Assembly: GCF_900996245.1 (NCBI RefSeq)
Contig: NZ_CAAJGK010000037.1
Coordinates: 124,001-188,000 of the forward strand
Length of the DNA stretch: 64,000 nucleotides
Direction of reading: 5' to 3'
Source of the DNA: Paraburkholderia sp. BCC1886
GTDB lineage: Bacteria; Pseudomonadota; Gammaproteobacteria; Burkholderiales; Burkholderiaceae
Shown: positions 53,893 through 62,322 of the stretch, in pieces
Numbering within the stretch: the stretch's first letter is position 1
Layout: each line of letters opens with the position of its first letter
The notes under the pieces: generated by a model
Seen by the model: only the letters and a program-made list of their open reading frames with translations
Database searches by the model: none
Told to the model about the DNA's origin: nothing
Made by a program: the position numbers and the translations under genes

Positions 53893-54273
53893 ATGAAAAC
53901 CACGCTCAAACTTCTGCTGCTGTGCCCGCTGGTCGTGCCGACGCTCGTTTGGGCGCAGGCAGGTGGGTGCGATGCCAAACGCGCCTCGCTGGAGCAGGAG
54001 ATTACCTACGCACAGGCGCATCACAATGCGAATCGCGTGAGTGGACTGGAGACGGCGCTTGCTCAATTGAACGCGAATTGCACCGATGCCTCTTTGCGCA
54101 GCGCAAAAGAGCGCAAGGTCGCCGACGCGCAGAAGAAGCTGGCGGAACGCGAAAAGGATTTGCGTGAAGCGCGAGCCCAGGGCAAGGGCTCGAAGAAGAT
54201 CGCGGATCGGCAGCGCAAGGTGGACGACGCGCATGCCGACCTCGAGCAGGCGCAAACCGAAGCGGCCGAATAG
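53893..54273 (+). CDS. DUF1090 (YqjC-like) periplasmic protein
   Basis: 126 residues with signal peptide (cleaved near VWA-QAG, about 21). Mature part is two Cys (GGCDAKR, NANCTD) in a helical hairpin followed by a long charged coiled coil (KKLAEREKDLREARAQGKGSKKIADRQRKVDDAHADLEQAQ). Family function unknown. It follows the DsbG-like gene with 48 bases between, and its two cysteines could be a substrate of that enzyme; this is inference. Confidence 0.88.
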   Translation: MKTTLKLLLLCPLVVPTLVWAQAGGCDAKRASLEQEITYAQAHHNANRVSGLETALAQLNANCTDASLRSAKERKVADAQKKLAEREKDLREARAQGKGSKKIADRQRKVDDAHADLEQAQTEAAE

Positions 54274-54338
54274 ATAGTCCACCGCGCATAGCCCCATTCT
54301 TCAGACGCCACCGCTCGCGAAGTCGTCGCACGACGCCG

Positions 54339-54383
54339 GGAGGCCCGACGGGTTCCCCGCCGGGTTTCCCGTCGGGCCTCCCC
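54339..54383 (+). terminator. Terminator-like hairpin after DUF1090 gene
   Basis: Perfect 15-bp stem (54339-54353, 54369-54383), 15-base GC-rich loop, no U-tract. About 65 bases after the stop codon; perhaps a weak or Rho-assisted terminator. Confidence 0.5.
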
Positions 54384-54468
54384 GTACTCCCGAACCCGAA
54401 TGGGGACAGCACTGAGTTCACATCGTGAGCTTTTTTTCGCTTGTGTTTTGCATCGTAAGCATCGCAAT

Positions 54469-54532
54469 CCAATATCTGTCCGCAGCGGCCGAGATCGAAA
54501 ACGCCGCCGACAAACAACAAGACAGATATTGG
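54469..54532 (+). promoter_or_regulatory. Inverted repeat overlapping the ribosome site of the Liv binding-protein gene
   Basis: CCAATATCTGTC (54469-54480) and GACAGATATTGG (54521-54532) are perfectly complementary over 12 bases with a 40-base loop. The last two bases of the right arm belong to the GGAG ribosome site of ATG 54541. The hairpin could hide this site in mRNA, or the arms could be a protein-binding dyad. Confidence 0.55.
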
Positions 54533-54540
54533 AGACAAGC

Positions 54541-55824
54541 ATGGATCTTCACGTTCATCGCCGGCGCGCGCTGCGCGCGTTAGCCGGTTGCAGTCTCGTC
54601 ATGATGTTGGGAACGGCGGCCGGCCTCGCGCAAGCACAGGCTGCACCGGGTGCGACCATCAAGATCGGTTGCGTGCTGCCTCTGAGCGGCGGGTCCGCGG
54701 CGGTCGGCAACCAGACCCGCGCGGGCGTCACCATTGCCGTGGATCAGATCAATCGCGCCGGCGGCATCAAGTCGATGAACGGCGCGAAGCTCGAAGCCGT
54801 GTTCGGCGACTCGCAGTCGAAGGCCGATGTCGGCGTTTCCGAAACCGAGCGGCTGATCGAGCGCGAACACGTCGCGGTGCTATGCGGCGCATTCAACAGC
54901 GCAGTCACCTTCCCCGCGAGCGAAGTCGCCGAGCGCAACAAGACGCCGTGGGTGGCAGTGGGCGCGGTGAAGGACGAGATCACCGAGCGCAATTTCAAGT
55001 ACGTCTTCCGCATCAACAACAAGGCCACCTACGACGCGCGCGAGCAGCTCGACGCGATGAGCATGCTGGCGAAGGACACCGGCAAGCCGGTAAAGAAGGT
55101 CGCCCTGTTCTACGAAGGCGGCGACTGGGGCCGTTCGCACGCCGCGAACATTCGCAAGCTCGCCGGGCAGCACGGCATCGAGATCGTGCTCGACGAACCG
55201 GCGCCGCCGAACCAGATGGACTTCACGTCGCAGTTGCTGAAAATCCGCAGCGCCAAACCCGACGCGCTGATTCTCGCGCTCTACACGCCCGACCAGTTGC
55301 TGTTCACGCGGCAGTTGGAAGAGCAGCGGCTCGACCTGCCGTTCGGTGTGCATTCGGCGGGCGGCGGCACGGAAGATCCGTCGTTCTATGCCGCGGTGCA
55401 GCCGAAGTCGGTCGCCTATTACTTCGTACAGGAAGACTGGCAGATCGACATTCTCGACAACAACAAGGACCCGCGTCTGGCCGAAGCCGATCAGCGCACC
55501 AAGCAGATGCTCGGCTACGGCATGAGCGCGTACACGGCGCAGGGTCTGTCCGCCGCCTACGTGATCGCCGACGCACTCGAGCGTGCAAAGAGCGCCGATC
55601 GGGAGAAGCTGCGCGATGCGCTCGCGGCCACCGACATCACGTCGGGACCGGCGCTCTTCACCGGCTACCAGCGCATCAAGTTCGATGCGTCCGGCCAGAA
55701 CACCTTCGCGCATGGCGTGATTTCGGAAAACCTTGGCGGCAAGCGCCGCACCATCTGGCCGGTGGCCAACCGCGCACCGGGCATCAAGCCGGTCTGGCCC
55801 GTGCCGACCTGGTCGCAGCGCTAG
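54541..55824 (+). CDS. ABC transporter substrate-binding protein, branched-chain amino acid (LivK) type
   Basis: 427 residues from ATG 54541 with GGAG upstream; the earlier in-frame ATG at 54400 lies in non-coding sequence. Signal with RRRALRALAGCSLVMMLGTAAG, cleaved near AQA; Arg-rich, possibly Tat-compatible. Type-1 binding fold: IKIGCVLPLSGGSAAVGNQTRAGVTIAVDQINRAGGI, GGDWGRSHA and YGMSAYTAQGLSAAYVIADALERA. In this operon the ligand is more likely a polyol/sugar acid-like carbon source than an amino acid, judging from the downstream enzymes. Confidence 0.93.
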   Translation: MDLHVHRRRALRALAGCSLVMMLGTAAGLAQAQAAPGATIKIGCVLPLSGGSAAVGNQTRAGVTIAVDQINRAGGIKSMNGAKLEAVFGDSQSKADVGVSETERLIEREHVAVLCGAFNSAVTFPASEVAERNKTPWVAVGAVKDEITERNFKYVFRINNKATYDAREQLDAMSMLAKDTGKPVKKVALFYEGGDWGRSHAANIRKLAGQHGIEIVLDEPAPPNQMDFTSQLLKIRSAKPDALILALYTPDQLLFTRQLEEQRLDLPFGVHSAGGGTEDPSFYAAVQPKSVAYYFVQEDWQIDILDNNKDPRLAEADQRTKQMLGYGMSAYTAQGLSAAYVIADALERAKSADREKLRDALAATDITSGPALFTGYQRIKFDASGQNTFAHGVISENLGGKRRTIWPVANRAPGIKPVWPVPTWSQR

Positions 55825-55857
55825 CCGGGTAGCGGTTCTTCACACGCGAGGTGGACG

Positions 55858-56742
55858 ATGGACTGGTACGTACTGACGTATTCCGCGCTCAACGGCATTC
55901 TGACGGGCGCGATGCTGGGCGGGATCGCGCTGGGGTTGAGCCTGATCTTCGGCGTGTTGCGCATCGTCAACTTCGCGCACGGCTCGTTCCTGATGCTGGC
56001 GATGTACACGGCGTTCTGGCTGCAGCACTTATGGGGCATCGATCCGTATCTGAGCGCTTTCATCGCCGCGCCGCTGATGTTCGCGCTCGGCTATGGCGTG
56101 CAGGCCATCGTCATCGGGCCGCTGATCCGGCGTGAACGGGCGCTGGTGGTCGAACCGGTCAGCGCGTTGCTGCTGACCGCGGGCGTCTACATCCTGATCG
56201 ACAACGTCGCGCTGATGGTGTTCGGCCCGAGCGTGCGCACGGCAATGTCGGGCATCACGCTGACGAGCCTGATGCTCGGCCCGTTCCCGATCAACACGCT
56301 GCGGGTGGTGGCCGCGTTCGCGTCGCTGGCGATGGCGGGTGCGCTGGCCTTGTGGCTGCGGCGCACCGACATGGGCCGCGCGATTCGCGCAACGGCGCTC
56401 AATCGCGACGCCGCTGCGATGTCCGGCATCGACGTGAACGGCATCTACAACCTGACCTTCGGGCTGGGCTGCGCGATGGTCGGCGTGATGGGCTGCCTGA
56501 TCGCGCCGTTCATTCCGGTGTCGCCGAATATCGGCCTCGCGTTCGGCATCAAGTCGTTCATCGTGGTGGTGCTGGGCGGCATCGGCAGCATTGCCGGATC
56601 GCTGGTCGGCGGCGTGGTGATCGGCCTGTTCGAAGCGGTCGCCGCGCAATTCGTCGCGACGCCGACCGCCGCGATCTTCTCGCTGGGGCTCTTCATCGTG
56701 ATCCTGCTGGTCCGGCCGCAAGGTCTGATGGGGCGGCGCTGA
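55858..56742 (+). CDS. livH: ABC transporter permease, LivH type
   Basis: 294 residues, about eight hydrophobic helices. Signatures GIALGLSLIFGVLRIVNFAHGSFLMLAMY and the EAA-like loop GIKSFIVVVLGGIGSIAGSLVGGVVIGL. One of two permeases of the high-affinity import system. 33 bases after the binding protein gene. Confidence 0.94.
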   Translation: MDWYVLTYSALNGILTGAMLGGIALGLSLIFGVLRIVNFAHGSFLMLAMYTAFWLQHLWGIDPYLSAFIAAPLMFALGYGVQAIVIGPLIRRERALVVEPVSALLLTAGVYILIDNVALMVFGPSVRTAMSGITLTSLMLGPFPINTLRVVAAFASLAMAGALALWLRRTDMGRAIRATALNRDAAAMSGIDVNGIYNLTFGLGCAMVGVMGCLIAPFIPVSPNIGLAFGIKSFIVVVLGGIGSIAGSLVGGVVIGLFEAVAAQFVATPTAAIFSLGLFIVILLVRPQGLMGRR

Positions 56743-56824
56743 TGTCGATGCTCATGCTCATGTCCGTGCTCATGCCGGTGCTTTGGCTTGCACAACCGCT
56801 TGATAACCGCAACGGAGGCGTGCA

Positions 56825-57880
56825 ATGAAACCTTCGGCTGTTCTGGTTGCCGTGCTGTTCGTCCTGATGCTCGCGATGCCCTTCATCGTGCGCGACGACT
56901 ACGTGCTGCATTCGATGATCATGGTCATCTACTTCGCCTATCTCGCCTGCTCGTGGAACCTGATGTGCGGGTATGTGGGGCAGATTTCGTTCGGACATTC
57001 GGTGTTCAGCGGCGTGGGCGGCTATTGCTCGGTGCTGCTGCTGACGGGACTCGGCTGGTCGCCGTGGCTCGGCATGCTGGTGGGCGGCGCGGCCGCGGCG
57101 GCGCTGGCCGTCGCAATCGGCTACCCGACCATGCGGCTGCGTGGGCCGTATTTTGCGCTGACCACCATCGCCGTGGCCGAGATCATCCGCATCTGGTTTG
57201 AGAATACCGACAGCGTGTTCGGCATTCCGATCAAGGGCGCCGAGGGCTTGACCGTTCCGTTGATCGGCACCAGCTGGTACGCGTTCCAGTTCGATTCGAA
57301 GCTGCCGTATTACTACATCATCGCCGGCCTGCTGGTGATCGTGATGGCGATCACATGGTTCATGGAGCGCAGCCGTCTCGGCGTGTGCCTCAAGGCGATT
57401 CGCGGCGACCGCGACGCAGCGGAGTCGCTCGGCATCAATCCGACCCGCTACACGCTCACCGCATTCGCGATGAGCGCTTACATGACCGCGCTCGGCGGCA
57501 GTTTCTACGCGCAGTACATCCGCTTCATCAATCCCGAACGCAACATGGGCACGGAACTGTCGATCGACATGGCGTTGATGAGCATTATCGGCGGACAGGG
57601 GACCGTGTTCGGGCCGTTCGTGGGCGCGCTGTTTCTCGCGCCGGTGTCCGAGCTGACGCGCACTTACCTGGGCGGTCACCTCACCGGATTGCATCTCGCG
57701 CTCTACGGCCTCGTGCTGATTCTCGCGGTGCTGTATCTGCCGAAGGGTTTGCTCGAACCGTTGCAACGATTGGGCAGGAAACTGTTGCGACGCGCGTCGC
57801 CGGCGCGGGTGGCCGAAGCGGGACGCGGCAAGCCGCAAGTGCCGCTCGCCGTGCAAGCCGACCGGGGAGACACGCGATGA
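56825..57880 (+). CDS. livM: ABC transporter permease, LivM type
   Basis: 351 residues, about nine helices. LivM features: CGYVGQISFGHSVFSGVGGYCSVL, GRLRGPYFALTTIAVAE-like MRLRGPYFALTTIAVAEIIRIWF, and SLGINPTRYTLTAFAMSAYMTALGGSFYAQYI. Stop overlaps the next start by four bases (ATGA). Confidence 0.94.
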   Translation: MKPSAVLVAVLFVLMLAMPFIVRDDYVLHSMIMVIYFAYLACSWNLMCGYVGQISFGHSVFSGVGGYCSVLLLTGLGWSPWLGMLVGGAAAAALAVAIGYPTMRLRGPYFALTTIAVAEIIRIWFENTDSVFGIPIKGAEGLTVPLIGTSWYAFQFDSKLPYYYIIAGLLVIVMAITWFMERSRLGVCLKAIRGDRDAAESLGINPTRYTLTAFAMSAYMTALGGSFYAQYIRFINPERNMGTELSIDMALMSIIGGQGTVFGPFVGALFLAPVSELTRTYLGGHLTGLHLALYGLVLILAVLYLPKGLLEPLQRLGRKLLRRASPARVAEAGRGKPQVPLAVQADRGDTR

Positions 57881-58614
57881 CCGACACCTTGCTGAGCGTG
57901 GCCGGTATCGGCAAACGCTATGGCGGCCTGCATGCCGTCAGAAATCTCTCGTTCGACCTGCAGCGCGGCGAAATTCTCGGGCTGCTCGGACCGAACGGCG
58001 CGGGCAAAACCACGGCGTTCAACATGATCGCGGGCTTCGTCGCGCCGGACCAGGGGCGCATCGTGCTGAACGGCCGCGACATCACCGGACAGCGTCCGTG
58101 GGAAGTCTGCGCGGCCGGGCTTGCGCGGACCTTCCAGTTGTCCAAGCCGTTCGGCGGCATGTCGGCACGGGAAAACCTCGTGGTGGGCGCGCTCGTGAAG
58201 AGCCGTGACAGAAAGCAGAGCGAGGCGCTCGCCGATGAACTGCTCGACTTCCTCGGCATGAGCGCGCTGCGCGATATCGACGCCGACAACCTGACCGCCT
58301 TCGAGCGCCGCAAGATCGAACTCGGCCGCGCGTTGTCGACCGGCCCGAGTCTGCTGCTGATGGATGAAGTGGTGGCGGGCGCGACGCCGCAGGAAGCGAT
58401 GGTGATGGTCGATCTGATCAGGAAGGTACGTACGCGCGGCGTCACGGTGCTGATCATCGAGCACGTGATGAAAGTGATCATGGGCCTGTCCGATCGCGTG
58501 ATCGTGATGCATCTCGGCGAGTTGATCGCCGACGGCGTGCCCGCCGAAGTCGTGGCGCAGCCGAACGTACTCAAGGCGTATTTCGGAGAAGACTATGTCG
58601 AAGCCGGCGCTTGA
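57877..58614 (+). CDS. livG: ABC transporter ATP-binding protein, LivG type
   Basis: 245 residues from ATG 57877 overlapping livM. Walker A GPNGAGKTT, Q-loop around FQLSKPFGGMS, Walker B LLLMDEV. The signature motif is unusual: AFERRKIELGRAL replaces the normal LSGGQ/LSYGQ with LTAFERRK. Altered signature may affect ATP hydrolysis; partner LivF has the standard one. Overlaps livF by 20 bases. Confidence 0.93.
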   Translation: MTDTLLSVAGIGKRYGGLHAVRNLSFDLQRGEILGLLGPNGAGKTTAFNMIAGFVAPDQGRIVLNGRDITGQRPWEVCAAGLARTFQLSKPFGGMSARENLVVGALVKSRDRKQSEALADELLDFLGMSALRDIDADNLTAFERRKIELGRALSTGPSLLLMDEVVAGATPQEAMVMVDLIRKVRTRGVTVLIIEHVMKVIMGLSDRVIVMHLGELIADGVPAEVVAQPNVLKAYFGEDYVEAGA

Positions 58615-59311
58615 AGTGTCCGACCTGAGCGTCGGTTACGGCGATGTCTCCGTGCTGCGCGGCCTGTCGCTGTCGATCGAACCCGGTCAGCTGGTCGCGC
58701 TGATCGGCGCGAACGGCGCCGGCAAGACCACCTTGCTGCGCACCCTTTCCGGTCTGCTGAAAACCACCGCCGGCCGCATCCGGCTCGGCGGCAACGAGTT
58801 GCAGAGCTTGCGGCCGCACCAGGTCGTCGAGCAGGGCTTCGTGCAATCGCCCGAGGGCAAGCAGTTGTTCCCGTCCATGTCGATTCTCGAGAATCTGCTG
58901 ATCGGCGCGCATATCAAGCGCGCGCGAGCCGTTCGCGACCAGACGCTGAAAGAAGTGTTCGCGCTGTTTCCGATCCTGGAAGAGCGCCAGCATCTGAATG
59001 CGTCGACGCTGTCGGGCGGCCAGCAACAGATGGTCGCCGTGGGCCGCGCGTTGATGGCGAAGCCGCGCGTGCTCGCGCTCGACGAACCGTCGCTGGGACT
59101 CGCGCCGATCATGGTCGACCGGCTATTCGAATCGATCGCACGGATTCGCGATCTGGGCGTGACGGTGCTGGTAATCGAGCAGAACGTGTTCAAGGTTCTG
59201 CAGATGGCCGATCGCGGCTACGTGCTGGAAAACGGCCGCATTTCAATGTCCGGGAGCGGCGCCGACCTGCTCGCGAACGCGCATCTACGCGCCACCTACC
59301 TCGGCATGTAA
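58595..59311 (+). CDS. livF: ABC transporter ATP-binding protein, LivF type
   Basis: 238 residues. Walker A GANGAGKTTLL, signature LSGGQQQMVAVGRALM, Walker B VLALDEPSLGLAP, switch His replaced in VLVIEQN as usual for LivF. Starts 20 bases inside livG, so the two ATPases are strictly co-translated. Confidence 0.95.
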   Translation: MSKPALEVSDLSVGYGDVSVLRGLSLSIEPGQLVALIGANGAGKTTLLRTLSGLLKTTAGRIRLGGNELQSLRPHQVVEQGFVQSPEGKQLFPSMSILENLLIGAHIKRARAVRDQTLKEVFALFPILEERQHLNASTLSGGQQQMVAVGRALMAKPRVLALDEPSLGLAPIMVDRLFESIARIRDLGVTVLVIEQNVFKVLQMADRGYVLENGRISMSGSGADLLANAHLRATYLGM

Positions 59312-59327
59312 AGGAGAGACGGACGTC

Positions 59328-60197
59328 ATGAGCACTGCAACATCAACGGAAACGGCGGTGTCCGAAGCCAGGGCGGCTGACCGGCGGATCGAACGGCTGC
59401 GCGCCATCGCACTGAATTTACGGCGCCACATGATTACTCAGGCGCGCGGCAAAGGCGCCGGTTATCTGGGCCAGGGCCTGGGCTTCGCGGACTTTCTCGC
59501 CGTGCTGTACTTCGACGAATTCGAGCCGCACGACCTCGACTTTGCGAACGCGGATCGCCGCCGCTTCTATCTTTCCACTGGACATTATTCGATCGCGTTG
59601 TGGGCCGTGTTCGCCGAACTCGGCCTGATCGAACGCGAGTTGCTGCCCACCTACGGCGCGGACGAAAGCCCGCTCGAAATGAGCACGATGGAAGGTCGCT
59701 TGCCTGGCGTCGAGATGACGGGCGGCTCACTCGGACATGGTCTGGGCATTGCGAACGGCGCGGCGCTCGGCTATCGCATCGACGCTCGCGAGTCGACGAT
59801 TCACGTCGAGACGTCGGACGGCGAACTGCAGGAAGGCGCGACGTGGGAATCGATCAACACGGCTGCCGCGTTCCAGCTCGACAACCTGGTGTGCTGGTTC
59901 GACTGCAACGGCATTCAGGCCGATGGTCCGATGGTCGTGCCGATCGAACCGCTGGCCGATCGCCTTACCGCATTCGGCTGGGCGGTGAAAGAGATCGACG
60001 GCAACGACCTCGCGCAATTGCTCGACGCGTTCGAATGGGCGCGCGCGCGCAACGGCAAGCCGAAGGGCGTGATTCTGCGCACGCATCCGGGGCGTGGGGT
60101 GAAGCGCATCGAGGCACGCGAGCGCGCGCATTTCGTGCGGATCGATGCGGACGAATGGGACGACGTGGCTCGCGAACTGGAGATCGAAAATGTCTGA
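59328..60197 (+). CDS. Transketolase-like, N-terminal (TPP-binding) subunit, variant motifs
   Basis: 289 residues, the length of the PP/TPP-domain subunit of split transketolases. The SxGH segment is intact (STGHYSIALWAVF, His86), as is GGSLGHGLGIANGAALGYR. Two family motifs differ: the usual GHxG is GYLG (Tyr46) and the diphosphate/Mg motif GDGE is SDGE (Ser163). NGIQADGP follows as normal. The changes suggest a divergent substrate or altered reaction. Paired with the C-terminal subunit by an eight-base overlap, and coupled to a transporter and dehydrogenases. Confidence 0.9.
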   Translation: MSTATSTETAVSEARAADRRIERLRAIALNLRRHMITQARGKGAGYLGQGLGFADFLAVLYFDEFEPHDLDFANADRRRFYLSTGHYSIALWAVFAELGLIERELLPTYGADESPLEMSTMEGRLPGVEMTGGSLGHGLGIANGAALGYRIDARESTIHVETSDGELQEGATWESINTAAAFQLDNLVCWFDCNGIQADGPMVVPIEPLADRLTAFGWAVKEIDGNDLAQLLDAFEWARARNGKPKGVILRTHPGRGVKRIEARERAHFVRIDADEWDDVARELEIENV

Positions 60198-61197
60198 ACA
60201 AGCCACGCTGCCCGTGCAGCCTTCCCGCACGCTGGCGATGATCGAATCGGAAGAAGTGGTGGGACGGGCCTCGCTTTTTGCACCGTTCTCGCAAGGCTTG
60301 CTGAGAGCTGCGGAGGTTCACGCCGGCTTGTGCGTGCTGACCGCGGACCTCGCCAAGTACACCGATATCGCCGACTTCCGCTCACGGTATCCCGAGCGCT
60401 TCTTCAATGTCGGCATGGCGGAGCAGTCGCTCGTGACGACCGCCGCGGGGTTGTCCAAGGTCGGCAAGATTGCGTACTGCACGACGTACGGCACTTTTGC
60501 GACGCGGCGCGCGTATGACTTCCTGGCGATCGCGTGCGCGCACAGCAACGAGAACGTGAAGATGTTCGCGGGGAACCCGGGCCTCGCGTCGGGCTACGGC
60601 GGCACGCACCAGGCCAACGAAGACCTCGCGTTGATGCGCTCGATTCCGAACATGACGGTGCTCGACCCGTGCGACGCGACCGAAATGCAGCAGATCGCCG
60701 AAATGGCCGCGGAAATTCCCGGCACCGTGTATTGCCGGCTGCTGCGCGCGAACGTGCCCGTGGTGTTCGATCCGGCCACGTATCGCTTCCAGGTGGGCCG
60801 CGGTCACCGGATCGGCGCAGGGGAAGACGTCGGCTTCGTGTCGACCGGCTCGATGACCGAGCGCGTCATCGACGCGTCGCGCGCGCTGCAAGCCGACGGC
60901 GTGCAGTCGTCGATATTCCATAGTCCGAGCATCAAGCCGTTCGACGTCGACGGTCTGCTCGACTTCGCGATGTCGGTGCGGCGGCTCGTGGTGTGCGAGA
61001 ACCATGTGTCGATGGGCGGATTGGCCTCGCTCGTCATCGACGCGTTGCAGGACGCCGGATTGCAACGCAAAGTGCTGAAGATCGGCATCCCCGACAAATT
61101 CACCGAGTGCGGTTCGCATCAGTTCCTGCTGGACCGCTATGGCCTCACGCAACAGAAGATTCACGCGCGGGTGAACGCATGGCTGGAGCAGGCATGA
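60190..61197 (+). CDS. Transketolase-like, C-terminal (Pyr) subunit
   Basis: 335 residues from ATG 60190, inside the end of the N-subunit gene. Pyrimidine-domain features: FNVGMAEQSLVTTAAGLSKVGKIAYCTTYGTFATRRAYD with the catalytic Glu of AEQ intact, GGTHQANEDLALMRSIPNMTVLDPCDATE, and the C-terminal transketolase domain with VVCENHVSMGG. Together with the N-subunit it should carry out TPP-dependent C2 transfer. Overlaps the dehydrogenase gene by four bases. Confidence 0.92.
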   Translation: MSEQATLPVQPSRTLAMIESEEVVGRASLFAPFSQGLLRAAEVHAGLCVLTADLAKYTDIADFRSRYPERFFNVGMAEQSLVTTAAGLSKVGKIAYCTTYGTFATRRAYDFLAIACAHSNENVKMFAGNPGLASGYGGTHQANEDLALMRSIPNMTVLDPCDATEMQQIAEMAAEIPGTVYCRLLRANVPVVFDPATYRFQVGRGHRIGAGEDVGFVSTGSMTERVIDASRALQADGVQSSIFHSPSIKPFDVDGLLDFAMSVRRLVVCENHVSMGGLASLVIDALQDAGLQRKVLKIGIPDKFTECGSHQFLLDRYGLTQQKIHARVNAWLEQA

Positions 61198-62312
61198 ACG
61201 CCGCAGCCAACGTACGGGCGTTCGGCTCGGCGCATCGCTATTTTCAGGGACCCGGCGCGCTGGCGATGACGGGCGAACTGGCCGCGAGCCTCGGGCGCGA
61301 GCCGCTATTGATTTGCGACGCGATCGTCCACGGCTTGCTGTTTCCCGTTGCAAGCCGCAGTTGCGCGGAACATGACCTGCCACTGCGCTGGGGCGAAGTG
61401 CGCGGCGACGTCACGCGTCGCGCGGTGCGCGTTCTCGTCGACGAAGCGCGTGCCGACGGCCGTCACGTCGATCTCGTGATCGCGGCCGGCGGCGGCAAGG
61501 GCGTGGATACCGGCAAGGCGGTCGCTCGCGAACTCGGCGCCAGGTTGCTGGTGCTGCCGACCTCCGCGTCCAATGACGGCCCGTGCAGCAAGTCGTTCGT
61601 GTTCTACGACGACCAGCACCGGATGGAATCGGTCGAGCAGATGCCGCGCAACCCCGACGTCGTGCTCGTCGATACCGAACTGCTGGTGAAGGCGCCGCGC
61701 GCGCTGCTGGTGTCGGGTATCGGCGACGCGCTGTGCAAGCTCTATGAAGGCGCGCAGACGCGGCTGGCGGGCGGGCGCAATCTGTTCGGCGGATTGAACA
61801 CGATTGCCGCCGAGCAGATTTCCGTCGCCTGCGATCGTGTGATTCGCGCGGATTCGGTCGCCGCGCTCGGCGCGCTCGACACGGGGCGGCCGAGCGCCGC
61901 GTTCGAACGGCTGACCGAGGCGCTCGTGCTGCTCAGCGGGATCGCCTTCGAAAATAGCGGGCTTTCGCTTGCCCATTCCATCACCCGCGGCTTGCCGCTG
62001 ATTGCGCCGATCACGCAGACCTTGCACGGCTTTCATGTCGGCTATGGATTGCTCGTGCAGTTCCTGCTCGAAAACCGTAGCGACGCGTTCATGGCCGAGC
62101 AGTTCGCGTTCTATCGCGCGGTCGGCCTCGCGGTGAACCTGCGTGGCCTGAACGCGCCCGATGCGTCGGCAGAGACGATCCGCGTGATTGCGGACGGCAC
62201 GATGGCTTCACCGCATCTGAAGCATTTCGAGCGTCCGCTCACCGCGGCGGATTTCGTGGCTGCGATGACGCGGCTCGAACACCTGACACACCTGACCGAA
62301 GACCTCCACTGA
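61194..62312 (+). CDS. Glycerol dehydrogenase-like iron-containing alcohol dehydrogenase (GldA family)
   Basis: 372 residues, typical for GldA. ATG 61194 overlaps the previous stop. NAD-binding GGGKGVDTGKAVAREL, then metal ligands Asp in GIGDALCKLYEGA and His residues in HSITRG and TLHGFHVGYG. Oxidises a secondary alcohol, for example glycerol or another polyol, to a ketone. Such a ketone would be a substrate type for the transketolase-like pair encoded just upstream. Confidence 0.92.
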   Translation: MNAAANVRAFGSAHRYFQGPGALAMTGELAASLGREPLLICDAIVHGLLFPVASRSCAEHDLPLRWGEVRGDVTRRAVRVLVDEARADGRHVDLVIAAGGGKGVDTGKAVARELGARLLVLPTSASNDGPCSKSFVFYDDQHRMESVEQMPRNPDVVLVDTELLVKAPRALLVSGIGDALCKLYEGAQTRLAGGRNLFGGLNTIAAEQISVACDRVIRADSVAALGALDTGRPSAAFERLTEALVLLSGIAFENSGLSLAHSITRGLPLIAPITQTLHGFHVGYGLLVQFLLENRSDAFMAEQFAFYRAVGLAVNLRGLNAPDASAETIRVIADGTMASPHLKHFERPLTAADFVAAMTRLEHLTHLTEDLH

Positions 62313-62322
62313 CGGATCTGCC

